Source: a virus
IMG/VR virus record: IMGVR_UViG_3300025889_000117
Coordinates: 1-63,203 of that record
Length of the DNA: 63,203 nucleotides
Reading direction: 5' to 3' (one strand)
Numbering within the stretch: position 1 is the stretch's first letter; each line of letters begins with the position of its first letter. Positions 1 to 6,205 of this stretch are shown here, in pieces. A model generated the notes under the pieces. The model ran no database searches and was not told the DNA's origin. It saw only the letters and a list, made by a program, of their open reading frames with translations. The translations under genes and the position numbers were made by a program.

Positions 1-121
1 AGCTGAAAAACAAGAAGCTGAAAAACAAGAAGCTGAAAAACAAGAAGCTGAAAAACAAGAAGCTGAAAAACAAGAAGCTGAAAAACAAGAAGCTGAAAAA
101 CAAGAAGCTGAAAAACAAGAA
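1..121 (+). repeat. 15-bp tandem repeat (EAEKQ), left end
   Basis: Eight near-perfect 15-bp units occupy the left end and continue the array at 63067-63203. Across the join there are about 17 full units. Because both ends fall inside the array, its true length is uncertain. Confidence 0.9.
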
Positions 122-322
122 GCTGAGTCTTATAAGAAATCAAAATCAAAATCAATTAGTAAAAAAGAATCTTATAAGCCTGAATCAAAACAAGGCAAAT
201 CAAAAGGTAAAACAAAACAAGGATCTTATAAGAAATCAAAAAATACTGGAAAAATAATTGGTATAGCTCAAAAAATACCAAGTGTACCAAGTGGACATTT
301 TGAGGGATCAGAATGGAGATAA
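1..322 (+). CDS. EAEKQ-repeat protein, C-terminal part (gene crosses the window ends)
   Basis: This is the 3' part of the gene that starts at 62893; joining the window ends keeps the frame and gives a protein of about 210 residues. The window opens inside a tandem array of the 15-bp unit GAAGCTGAAAAACAA, which encodes EAEKQ. After the array comes a Lys/Ser-rich tail in which SYKKSK or SYKPES-type segments recur about three times. The last residues (SGHFEGSEWR) are not repetitive. The stop overlaps the start of the next gene by 10 bp. No family is recognised. The composition suggests a charged single helix followed by a basic disordered tail. It is the third gene of the AAA-VWA module. Confidence 0.75.
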   Translation, partial: AEKQEAEKQEAEKQEAEKQEAEKQEAEKQEAEKQEAEKQEAESYKKSKSKSISKKESYKPESKQGKSKGKTKQGSYKKSKNTGKIIGIAQKIPSVPSGHFEGSEWR

Positions 323-774
323 CAGACTTAGAAAAATATATTGATAATATGATCAAAGTTCTTGATAAAGATCATTCTGTATCTAGATATTATAAGTGGT
401 TTAAACAAAATGCCAAAGTATATCACGTTATAAACAAAGAAAAATCTATTCAATATTCAAAGCAAAGTATAATTCAACGCTGTTTTGATAATTCTTATAA
501 AATCGTTATTAAAAGAAAAACTCTAAAGTATATTGAAGGTTTTACCCTTGCTTATGGAATACCAATAGAGCACGCTTTTATAACTAATAGTAAGAATGAG
601 ATTATAGATCCAACATTAGCGATCCCCGCATGCGGTGAATTTGAACGATACGGAGTAGAATATTACGGTGTAGAGATTCCAAGAAATCTTATAAAAATGC
701 TAAGATCAAAGGATAACTTCAACCCATTACCCTTTAGATACTGGCAATACTTAGAAAATGGGGGAACTTTATAA
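313..774 (+). CDS. hypothetical protein with possible Cys-His-Asp (transglutaminase-like) residues
   Basis: The protein has 153 residues and starts inside the end of the preceding gene (ATGGAGATAA overlap), as in an operon. It contains QRCFDNS, then GIPIEHAF, then IIDPTLA and YYGVEIP. This order (Cys, His in an E-H-A context, Asp in D-P-T) matches a small phage protein family I have seen annotated as hypothetical, and it is compatible with a transglutaminase or papain-like triad. The triad is my inference. No signal peptide or membrane segment is visible. Confidence 0.7.
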   Translation: MEITDLEKYIDNMIKVLDKDHSVSRYYKWFKQNAKVYHVINKEKSIQYSKQSIIQRCFDNSYKIVIKRKTLKYIEGFTLAYGIPIEHAFITNSKNEIIDPTLAIPACGEFERYGVEYYGVEIPRNLIKMLRSKDNFNPLPFRYWQYLENGGTL

Positions 775-775
775 A

Positions 776-874
776 ATGTTCAAGTATTGTAAAAAATGTA
801 TAGGTATTAGACAATTCTTACCTAATGGATACGGTGTTATAAGGCATTGTGATATATGCGGAGCTGAGGAATAA
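776..874 (+). CDS. 32-residue zinc-ribbon protein
   Basis: A tiny ORF (MFKYCKKCIGIRQF...) with two CxxC pairs, YCKKC and HCDIC, spaced as in a zinc ribbon. Its stop and the next start share one base (TAATG). Position and motif support a real gene. The function is unknown; nucleic-acid binding is plausible. Confidence 0.65.
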   Translation: MFKYCKKCIGIRQFLPNGYGVIRHCDICGAEE

Positions 875-1413
875 TGATAAAGTTTGAGTGTCATGTATGC
901 AAAGCGTGTTATAAGACCGAAGAATATCTTAGAACTCATTTACTATTTGAACACTCAATATTAAAACCGATTTGCCAAAATCATGATCTTATAAAGAATC
1001 GAATTATAGCGGAAAATAACTTAATATCAGAATATAGTACGCATTTAGATTTTTTAAAAAGGCGTGTCATGAAACATGCTTTTAGACTAAGTATAATGGA
1101 ATTTTATAAATTAATATCATTAGAAAGAAAATTAAAAGCATTTAATATTAAATCTAGAAAGGATTCAAAAATGTTTAATGATATATCCGTTATAATAGAC
1201 GATTTGCATTTCAAACTATACGGCAAAAGAGTACCATTAGATTATAAGATTGATTATACTAAAACAGAATTACCGGATAATAAAATGAATGAGGGAATAT
1301 TTGTTGATATAGATTCAATTTATAAATTAACTTATGCAGGTTATGATAAATATCAAGGTATAATAAGAAAACGTGAGGATATAATAACTGACTTATACTG
1401 GGTTGATAAATAA
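874..1413 (+). CDS. C2H2 zinc-finger protein
   Basis: The protein has 179 residues. The N-terminus holds a classical C2H2 finger (C-x2-C-x12-H-x4-H, residues about 5-28, CHVC...HLLFEH). The rest is Lys/Ile-rich, mainly helical, and not recognised. It is coupled to its neighbours by TAATG overlaps on both sides. A single C2H2 finger on a small viral protein usually means DNA or RNA binding, so a regulatory role is a guess. Confidence 0.75.
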   Translation: MIKFECHVCKACYKTEEYLRTHLLFEHSILKPICQNHDLIKNRIIAENNLISEYSTHLDFLKRRVMKHAFRLSIMEFYKLISLERKLKAFNIKSRKDSKMFNDISVIIDDLHFKLYGKRVPLDYKIDYTKTELPDNKMNEGIFVDIDSIYKLTYAGYDKYQGIIRKREDIITDLYWVDK

Positions 1414-1568
1414 TGATAGTATATTGTAGTTTATGTTTAATGGAATTTAACAAAACAGATCCCGATTATAATAATCGTATTATAAGACACAATGATTTTC
1501 ATAGTTTAGCAAGAAAGCAAAAACGAAACACGACACAAGGAAATCCAGAATATAATATCAAAGTATAA
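1413..1568 (+). CDS. small C2H2-like zinc-finger protein
   Basis: A 51-residue ORF with YCSLC near the start and RHNDFH about 17 residues later, a C2H2-like arrangement. It overlaps the preceding stop by one base. Its last codons run into the first unit of the 15-bp tandem array at 1557. Confidence 0.6.
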   Translation: MIVYCSLCLMEFNKTDPDYNNRIIRHNDFHSLARKQKRNTTQGNPEYNIKV

Positions 1569-1615
1569 TCAATCAAAGTATAATCAATCAAAGTATAATC
1601 AATCAAAGTATAATT
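1557..1615. repeat. 15-bp tandem repeat (ATCAAAGTATAATCA), 4 units
   Basis: Four units with a 15-bp period; the last has a changed end. The core CAAAGTATAA recurs once at about 3106, beside the 13-bp array. The first unit overlaps the end of a coding region and the remainder is intergenic, just upstream of the promoter at 1668. Confidence 0.85.
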
Positions 1616-1656
1616 AAAAATTTATTTAAATACTAATTTTTTCTCTTTAAATACTC

Positions 1657-1697
1657 AATCACAAAGATTTATATTACTAATTAGTATTCTACTAATT
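1657..1697 (+). promoter_or_regulatory. archaeal promoter, copy 1 (TATA box 1668-1676)
   Basis: TTTATATTA begins 30 nt before the ATG at 1698, so transcription should start at or beside the start codon. The preceding AATCACAAAGA is repeated almost exactly before the gene at 3756. Confidence 0.75.
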
Positions 1698-1937
1698 ATG
1701 GAAAGAATAGAAATTCCCAAAGATTGTTTGCTATGTGATATATGTAACAAACAACTAAGCGACAATTCATTTGTTGCCTTAGAAGATCAAATATGGTATG
1801 CAGGGCAATTAACTTGCGAATCATGCGATCTAAAATATGAATGTGGTAAATCTTACGAAGCAATAAGATTTATTAAAAAAGGCGATGATCTATCTGATAC
1901 AGATTTAGCATTACCGATCGTAATGGAGTTTGGTTAG
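1698..1937 (+). CDS. small zinc-binding protein
   Basis: The protein has 79 residues with two CxxC pairs (CLLCDIC and CESC) plus a later Cys, typical of a treble-clef or zinc-ribbon fold. It is the first gene after a clear TATA promoter and so probably heads a new transcript. The acidic C-terminus (GDDLSDTDLALPIVMEFG) carries no motif. The family is not recognised. Confidence 0.75.
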   Translation: MERIEIPKDCLLCDICNKQLSDNSFVALEDQIWYAGQLTCESCDLKYECGKSYEAIRFIKKGDDLSDTDLALPIVMEFG

Positions 1938-1938
1938 A

Positions 1939-2154
1939 ATGATTTCTAATCGAGAAATGTTTTGTACCATAGCAGGTGTTATAGTGACAACAACAAAAGA
2001 CGCACCCACAATAAGACAAAGCCTAATACAAAGTACTATGAAACTTTGTAATATAAAACAAGAAGAAGCAGATAAAATTTTAGAGGAAACATACGATACT
2101 CTAAGGTTTATAATCCAAGCTGGTTTTTCAAAGGGAGAAAAACCACTTGTCTAG
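1939..2154 (+). CDS. hypothetical protein
   Basis: The protein has 71 residues starting at the ATG one base after the preceding stop; a TTG start at 1930 would overlap that gene and is less likely. It is predicted mostly helical (MISNREMFCTIAGVIV...). No known motif. Confidence 0.65.
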   Translation: MISNREMFCTIAGVIVTTTKDAPTIRQSLIQSTMKLCNIKQEEADKILEETYDTLRFIIQAGFSKGEKPLV

Positions 2155-2269
2155 TTTTTCTTCTGATAGATACGAAGAAGCTTATAATATCCTAATGGAT
2201 TATTGGGATTCATTTCCAGAAGAAGAAAAAGACATAATAGACGCAAAACTTCAGGAGCTAGGCTTATAA
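2147..2269 (+). CDS. short acidic hypothetical protein (TTG start)
   Basis: A 40-residue ORF, SSFSSDRYEEAYNILMDYWD..., starting with TTG inside the end of the previous gene and ending in a TAATG overlap with the next. The tight coupling and lack of any other gene here support it. An ATG at 2195 is an alternative, shorter start. Confidence 0.5.
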   Translation: MSSFSSDRYEEAYNILMDYWDSFPEEEKDIIDAKLQELGL

Positions 2270-2400
2270 TGTGTGAGTGTCCTATATGTGAAAGTCCTTG
2301 TTCTGAGGAAATCACAAAGTTTGTTTTAAACGAACTTTATAAAATGAGCAAAAATCCAAATTATAAACCCAAAAACGCAAGAGAGGCAGGTTTGTTATAA
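2269..2400 (+). CDS. small Cys-rich protein
   Basis: A 43-residue protein beginning MCECPICESPC, a compact cluster of four cysteines likely to bind zinc. The start at 2269 overlaps the previous stop by one base; a longer frame reaching back to 2203 would overlap that gene and is rejected. The rest is a short helix with a basic tail. Confidence 0.65.
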   Translation: MCECPICESPCSEEITKFVLNELYKMSKNPNYKPKNAREAGLL

Positions 2401-2834
2401 TGGGTTACACGCATTATATGACAAGGGATAATCATGACTTTGATAAAGACCAATGGAACAAGGCAATACTTGATTTTTATAAAATATTGCCTGAATATAT
2501 GGATAGATTAGATAATGATCCTGAAAGTAGCCAATGTCTAAAAGCAAATACTGAAGAAATACTTTTCAACGGTATAGGCGAAAATAGCCATGAAACGTTT
2601 TATATTGATAGGGTAGTATCAGAAGGCAAATATTTCAATTTTTGTAAGACAGCTAGAAAACCATATGATATAGTTGTATGTGTGAGTATGTTGATCTTTA
2701 AAAAACACTTCCCAAGTCAATTAGAAATATCTAGTGATGGGGGGTATCAAGAGTGGTCTAAAGCAGTAGAAATCGTAAATGACAAACTGGGTTATAATAT
2801 AGATAATCCATTTGATCTTGAAGAAGAAGATTGA
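2400..2834 (+). CDS. conserved phage protein, MGYTHYM family
   Basis: The protein has 144 residues and starts MGYTHYMTRD, which closely resembles the MGYTHYW start of a family common in tailed phages. It continues with alternating strands and helices, and has a conserved-looking ETFYIDR and a C-terminal acidic tail. The function is unknown in the family as I know it. It is coupled by TAATG to the preceding gene. Confidence 0.8.
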   Translation: MGYTHYMTRDNHDFDKDQWNKAILDFYKILPEYMDRLDNDPESSQCLKANTEEILFNGIGENSHETFYIDRVVSEGKYFNFCKTARKPYDIVVCVSMLIFKKHFPSQLEISSDGGYQEWSKAVEIVNDKLGYNIDNPFDLEEED

Positions 2835-2839
2835 TAAAC

Positions 2840-2926
2840 ATGGATATGAAAAAATTTAGAAAACAGTGGAAAAAAATAATGGAAGAAGAAGTAAAAACTC
2901 ATACACAAAGACTAGCAGAAGAATAA
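2840..2926 (+). CDS. 28-residue basic helical peptide
   Basis: A short ORF (MDMKKFRKQWKKIMEEE...) 5 bp after the preceding gene, with charge-patterned helix composition. It is the last ORF of this cluster before a long intergenic region. No homology is recognised; the reading depends on position only. Confidence 0.4.
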   Translation: MDMKKFRKQWKKIMEEEVKTHTQRLAEE

Positions 2927-2967
2927 TTTTTTTATCTTCTTTTATTTTTTATAATTTATAATATCGT

Positions 2968-3103
2968 AGTATATCTTCATAGTATATCTTCATAGTATAT
3001 CTTCATAGTATATCTTCATAGTATATCTTCATAGTATATCTTCATAGTATATCTTCATAGTATATCTTCATAGTATATCTTCATAGTATATCTTCATAGT
3101 ATA
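2968..3103. repeat. 13-bp tandem repeat (AGTATATCTTCAT), about 10.5 units
   Basis: Ten identical units in perfect register plus a partial unit. Each unit carries AGTATATC, which reappears at 3294-3301 just upstream of the gene at 3317. The array may be a multi-site protein target or a cluster of decoy TATA elements. It is not CRISPR: the period is too short and there are no spacers. Confidence 0.9.
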
Positions 3104-3138
3104 ATATCAAAGTATAACTTTATAATTTTATAAAAAAG

Positions 3139-3290
3139 AAGCCCACTAGTAGAAATTCACGAAGATCTAGTGGGAAGCCTTTAAGTCTGCTTATACTTAC
3201 GCTTTATTTATACTCTAAAGACTAAGAGTAGAGTTAAACCTATCTGATCTTCTCGTCTTATCATGAGAGATTGTGATCGTTTAACTCAAT
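3139..3290 (+). ncRNA. candidate structured RNA
   Basis: Two strong stems lie in a stretch without an ORF. CCCACTAG (3142-3149) pairs perfectly with CTAGTGGG (3167-3174). GAGTTAAAC (3231-3239) pairs perfectly with GTTTAACTC (3279-3287), extended inward by GATC/GATC and TCTC/GAGA. A small ACTCT/AGAGT hairpin lies between them. TATA-like TTTATAATTTTATAAA lies just upstream (about 3119-3134). It does not read as a tRNA. The strand is inferred from the upstream TATA element. Confidence 0.4.
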
Positions 3291-3316
3291 AATAGTATAT
3301 CTTTTACCTAATTTAA

Positions 3317-3685
3317 ATGTATGTTTTTGGTATTCTTGGTATTCTTGGTTTACTTGGCATAAGTTATATTACATATAGTATAATGTATAACATGAATCAA
3401 GACATGAAAGAAAAGGTGGAATACCTCAAACATTGGGAACAAATACATAAACAGTATTTGAATAAAGACGGTTCACTAAACTTTGATGGGTATAATTTAT
3501 GTCATACCTGCGAAGTGGAATGGGGTAATGATCCAAAATGGAATGACTATGAGTTGTACCATTTAAGACCGAGATTAGAAAATTATTGGTATGATCACCC
3601 TGACGACTCAGAAGATAATGACGGAGAATACAAAGATATATTCTCAAAAGCACACCCTAGAAAAGCTAAAGAATTATGGGAATAA
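3317..3685 (+). CDS. membrane-anchored hypothetical protein
   Basis: The protein has 122 residues. Residues about 2-25 form a hydrophobic segment (VFGILGILGLLGISYITYSIMY), so it is probably an N-terminal membrane anchor. A polar domain follows with CHTC and several Trp/Tyr residues, and the C-terminus is acidic then basic. A TATA-like AGTATATC lies 23 nt before the ATG, a little closer than at most genes here. No family is recognised. Confidence 0.65.
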   Translation: MYVFGILGILGLLGISYITYSIMYNMNQDMKEKVEYLKHWEQIHKQYLNKDGSLNFDGYNLCHTCEVEWGNDPKWNDYELYHLRPRLENYWYDHPDDSEDNDGEYKDIFSKAHPRKAKELWE

Positions 3686-3711
3686 TACCCATTTTTTATT
3701 TTTCTTTAAAT

Positions 3712-3755
3712 ACCAAATCACAAAGATTTATATTACTATATCACTAATTACTAGT
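3712..3755 (+). promoter_or_regulatory. archaeal promoter, copy 2 (TATA box 3727-3735)
   Basis: TTTATATTA begins 29 nt before the ATG at 3756. The flank CTTTAAATAC...AATCACAAAGA matches the promoter before the gene at 1698, so the two transcripts probably share control. Confidence 0.75.
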
Positions 3756-3935
3756 ATGAAATCAAACATGATTCACAGCTTTACAAAAGCAGAACTAGTA
3801 AGAGTATGCGATCTTGCCATGAGAAGAATGATTGATAATAACATAGAAAACTATGCCATGGAAGATCAAATGCTTTTTAAAAAATGCCAAACTCTTAAAG
3901 TCAGTTATGGCAAAAAATATGGGGGTTTACTTTAA
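3756..3935 (+). CDS. small hypothetical protein
   Basis: The protein has 59 residues (MKSNMIHSFTKAELVRV...). I chose the ATG 29 nt downstream of the TATA box; the open frame extends upstream but without a promoter. It is helical with a basic C-terminus. Its stop overlaps the next start (TAATG). Confidence 0.65.
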   Translation: MKSNMIHSFTKAELVRVCDLAMRRMIDNNIENYAMEDQMLFKKCQTLKVSYGKKYGGLL

Positions 3936-4129
3936 TGAAACCCCTTACTTTTTATAAAAGAAAATATGCTTACAAATATCACACCATAGGTGCTAAAATA
4001 AAATGGTGGATTCTTGCAAATATTATAAAAGACGAGTTAATAGAAGAATACGCACAGGATAAAGAATTATTGAGAGATTATTATTTGTCCGAACCTGATT
4101 ATGAGGATTACAGACATGATTACTACTAA
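3935..4129 (+). CDS. small hypothetical protein
   Basis: The protein has 64 residues, with a basic Tyr-rich N-terminus (MKPLTFYKRKYAYKYH) and an acidic Tyr-rich C-terminus. It is coupled to the preceding gene by TAATG. No motif is recognised. Confidence 0.6.
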   Translation: MKPLTFYKRKYAYKYHTIGAKIKWWILANIIKDELIEEYAQDKELLRDYYLSEPDYEDYRHDYY

Positions 4130-4130
4130 T

Positions 4131-4298
4131 ATGCAATTAGTTATAAGTTGTAAAATGTGTAATACTCTTATAAAACAAGAAATGCCCAAAAGTTTAATCG
4201 GTAAAACTACTAGAAAATATTGTTCCGATTGTGTAAAACTTAGAAAAAAAACAAAGGCTAGAGAATGGTATATAAAAAATCGAGGTAATAAACAATGA
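4131..4298 (+). CDS. small zinc-ribbon protein
   Basis: The protein has 55 residues with CKMC and CSDC pairs about 25 residues apart, followed by a basic tail (KLRKKTKAREWYIKNRGNKQ). I chose the ATG one base after the preceding stop; an ATG at 4116 would overlap that gene by 14 bp. Nucleic-acid binding is likely from composition. Confidence 0.65.
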   Translation: MQLVISCKMCNTLIKQEMPKSLIGKTTRKYCSDCVKLRKKTKAREWYIKNRGNKQ

Positions 4299-4468
4299 AT
4301 ACTAAAGATAGGGAACTTATGGATAATATAAGAAAAACCATTAAAGAAGCAAAAAATGTAGCAATAAAAGATATGCAGAAAACTACTGATCTAAATGATA
4401 TATGTTATTATAATGGACTTCATGATGCGTATAGTTTCGTATATGAAATTATAAGGAAGGTAAGATAA
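4295..4468 (+). CDS. small helical hypothetical protein
   Basis: A 57-residue ORF (MNTKDRELMDNIRK...) overlapping the preceding stop by ATGA. It is highly charged and helical, ending YSFVYEIIRKVR. No family is recognised. Confidence 0.6.
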   Translation: MNTKDRELMDNIRKTIKEAKNVAIKDMQKTTDLNDICYYNGLHDAYSFVYEIIRKVR

Positions 4469-4469
4469 A

Positions 4470-4571
4470 ATGATTTGTGATAAATGCGATTCGTATTGCC
4501 CGAATTATAACTTCTTTATAGTAAAAGGTAAAGGTGCTTTGTGCAAGGAGTGTTTTGAAAATGGGTTGTAA
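4470..4571 (+). CDS. 33-residue zinc-binding protein
   Basis: A tiny ORF with CDKCDSYC and, after about 15 residues, CKEC. Four or more cysteines in 33 residues argue for a zinc ribbon. It overlaps the next gene by 11 bp. Confidence 0.55.
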   Translation: MICDKCDSYCPNYNFFIVKGKGALCKECFENGL

Positions 4572-4764
4572 AGGGGTTTGTAACCGTTATAAGGCTAAAA
4601 GAGTAGTCGGAGAGAGCAGGTATGGACAAGGGCAAAAACGTTGCACAACTTGCCAAGAGTATATAATATGGGAAGGTGTTTATTGTCCTTGCTGTAATTA
4701 TAGACTTAGAGTAAAACCTAGATTTATGAAGTATAAGAAATTATTAGTAGAGGTAAAGAAATGA
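4561..4764 (+). CDS. Cys-rich protein resembling a conserved Nitrososphaerota family
   Basis: The protein has 67 residues with CKGVC near the N-terminus, then GQGQKRCTTC, EGVYCPCC and a C-terminal RLRVKPR. From memory this pattern (CKG-C...GQKRC..C...W.G..CPCC..RLR..PR) is frequent in proteins of ammonia-oxidising archaea. If so, it is a host-lineage marker. I chose the ATG at 4561 because it gives the motif start MGCKGVC. Three Cys pairs suggest two zinc sites, possibly in a transcription-related role. Confidence 0.75.
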   Translation: MGCKGVCNRYKAKRVVGESRYGQGQKRCTTCQEYIIWEGVYCPCCNYRLRVKPRFMKYKKLLVEVKK

Positions 4765-4874
4765 GAAAATGTAATTGTGGTTATAAAATGATAATAGAAA
4801 CAAAAGTCTTTTATGATTATAGTGATTTAGAATATTATAAATGTGAAAAATGTGGTGCAGAAGATTATGATTAA
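4761..4874 (+). CDS. 37-residue zinc-ribbon protein
   Basis: A small ORF (MRKCNCGYKM...) with CNC and CEKC and an acidic end, overlapping its neighbours by ATGA and 8 bp. It looks like a minimal zinc ribbon. Confidence 0.6.
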   Translation: MRKCNCGYKMIIETKVFYDYSDLEYYKCEKCGAEDYD

Positions 4875-5067
4875 GGCAAGAAAATTATTTTTAATTCCAA
4901 GTTTAAGTGCATTATTGCTTATAATACCATTTTTAGGTATTCCATTGTATATCATAGTATGTATAGCATGGTATCTTAGAAATAAAAATAACATACATTT
5001 ATATTTCCAAGGGATTAATTATGATCAGAATGAAATTAAAGACAAGGAGCTTGAGAAATTAAAATGA
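4867..5067 (+). CDS. small membrane protein
   Basis: The protein has 66 residues with a long hydrophobic stretch (about residues 7-40, LIPSLSALLLIIPF then LYIIVCIAWYL), enough for one or two membrane helices joined by a Gly-Ile-Pro turn. The C-terminus is charged. The start at 4867 is preferred to one further upstream because it limits the overlap. The role is unknown; membrane modification or lysis are possibilities. Confidence 0.6.
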   Translation: MIKARKLFLIPSLSALLLIIPFLGIPLYIIVCIAWYLRNKNNIHLYFQGINYDQNEIKDKELEKLK

Positions 5068-5162
5068 AACATTACGGTATTCAATATTGCAGTTATTGTG
5101 AAAAAGTATTTGAATTTCCATATGAATTATGGGATCATGAATCAAAGGTGCATGAAAAATGA
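5064..5162 (+). CDS. 32-residue C2H2 zinc finger
   Basis: Nearly the whole peptide is one classical finger, C-x2-C-x12-H-x4-H (YCSYC...DHESKVH). It overlaps both neighbours by four bases (ATGA). A single-finger protein this small probably acts as part of a complex or as a dimer. Confidence 0.65.
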   Translation: MKHYGIQYCSYCEKVFEFPYELWDHESKVHEK

Positions 5163-5494
5163 GAGTTTGGGATCAAATATCACCTGATAGACTTTGTAAA
5201 AAACATTTACTAGCAGAACATAGAGAAACTTTATGTGTGTATAGTGTTATAACTAATGGTAAGAAAGGATATTCAAAACATCCCGAAACCGCAAGGTTTA
5301 GACATAATATAAGTGCATTAGTATATAGGCATAGACAGTTAGTTAATGAAGCAACAAGACGTGGTTATAATTTTAAATCATTACCAAATTCGGAGTATAT
5401 CATTGCTTTTAATAAAATGCCTAATGCTTGGGATAATCAAGAAAAATCCCTAAGTCGCAAAGAATGTGAATGTATAAAGGTGATAAAAAAATGA
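5159..5494 (+). CDS. pyrimidine-dimer DNA glycosylase-like protein (T4 endonuclease V family)
   Basis: The protein has 111 residues and starts MRVWDQISPDRLC, followed by KKHLLAEHRE. This lines up with T4 DenV without gaps: Glu23, the catalytic glutamate of DenV, is Glu23 here, and the His/Arg context (HLLAEHRE against HLMAEYRE) is kept. The later segment (HPETARFR...RGYNFKS) also fits the family. DenV uses an N-terminal Thr nucleophile, while here residue 2 is Arg, as in the MRIWD subgroup, so the chemistry may differ. A role in repair of UV damage or in DNA processing is inferred. Confidence 0.8.
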   Translation: MRVWDQISPDRLCKKHLLAEHRETLCVYSVITNGKKGYSKHPETARFRHNISALVYRHRQLVNEATRRGYNFKSLPNSEYIIAFNKMPNAWDNQEKSLSRKECECIKVIKK

Positions 5495-5733
5495 TAATAA
5501 TAGATAAAAAAATTCATAGTTTATGGAAAGCTAATCCAGACTATATTGGAAAATATCAATATGTATTGTCAAATGGAAATCAAAGTATATCTATAGTTGA
5601 AATTATAAAGACTTATGGTAGCAGTAAATGGGAAGTATTTCAAATCAAGGGAGATATAATTTTGTTTGATGATATTATAAGATTTGATTCTTATAAAGAA
5701 GCAGAAGATTATTCAAGGAAGTTACTAAATTGA
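5491..5733 (+). CDS. hypothetical protein
   Basis: The protein has 80 residues (MIIIDKKIHSLWKANPDY...), with predicted beta-rich content and a final helix (SYKEAEDYSRKLLN). The ATG overlaps the preceding stop by four bases; an ATG at 5470 lies inside the previous gene. No family is recognised. Confidence 0.6.
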   Translation: MIIIDKKIHSLWKANPDYIGKYQYVLSNGNQSISIVEIIKTYGSSKWEVFQIKGDIILFDDIIRFDSYKEAEDYSRKLLN

Positions 5734-5960
5734 CTGAAGATTATATACAAAATAAAGAAATCGAAGTTCTTGTATGGTATGACTATGAATATCAAGATAA
5801 GTTAGGTTCACCATCAATAGAGGCAAGTTTTGACGACTTTGAAGAAGCTTATAATTTATACACAAACGCAACAGAATTTTTGTGTAAGCAGATTATAAGA
5901 TATGATAACTCAGATGAAGAATCAGAAGGAGAAATTATAGACGAGGAATGGAGAGAATAA
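5730..5960 (+). CDS. acidic hypothetical protein (TTG start)
   Basis: The protein has 76 residues, strongly acidic at the C-terminus (DNSDEESEGEIIDEEWRE). The only start near the previous stop is TTG in a TTGA overlap. It has the look of small acidic DNA-mimic or inhibitor-type early proteins, but that is only composition. Confidence 0.6.
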   Translation: MTEDYIQNKEIEVLVWYDYEYQDKLGSPSIEASFDDFEEAYNLYTNATEFLCKQIIRYDNSDEESEGEIIDEEWRE

Positions 5961-6172
5961 TGGAAGAAAGTTTTGCAGGTACTTCATGGATTCTTGGTGC
6001 AAAGTATAACACCGAAACAAAACAAATGCAAGTTTATATTGGAATGAAAGGTGAAGTATATGAATTTGAGGGAGTTGATCATGAAACTTGGTCAGAATTT
6101 AAAAATGCTGAATCAAAGGGCAAGTATTTTAATTTGTATATAAGAGGAAATTTCCAATCTCCTAGTATATAA
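5960..6172 (+). CDS. KTSC-domain protein
   Basis: The protein has 70 residues. It has strand-rich segments YNTETKQMQVYI, GEVYEFEGVDHETWSEF and the family-like end AESKGKYFNLYIRGNFQ, which match the KTSC domain found in phages and near RNA-processing proteins. The start at 5960 overlaps the previous stop by one base; an in-frame ATG at 5948 is possible. The biochemical role of KTSC is not established. Confidence 0.7.
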   Translation: MEESFAGTSWILGAKYNTETKQMQVYIGMKGEVYEFEGVDHETWSEFKNAESKGKYFNLYIRGNFQSPSI

Positions 6173-6205
6173 GCTTATATAGTTATATACTGATAATCGA
6201 AGTAT

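Larger units (their letters stand above)
2927..3316. other. 390-bp intergenic region: tandem array plus RNA candidate
   Basis: No protein gene is seen. The left half holds the 13-bp TATA-like array (2968-3103) and one CAAAGTATAA element. The right half is less AT-rich and holds strong inverted repeats (3142-3287). The next gene starts at 3317. Confidence 0.8.

Noticed and set aside
156-356. Minus-strand open frame at the left end
   Set aside because: Antisense to the EAEKQ protein tail and the next gene, with no promoter; composition follows from the opposite strand.
2968-3103. 13-bp array as a CRISPR-like locus
   Set aside because: Units abut with no spacers and the period is far too short; no cas genes.
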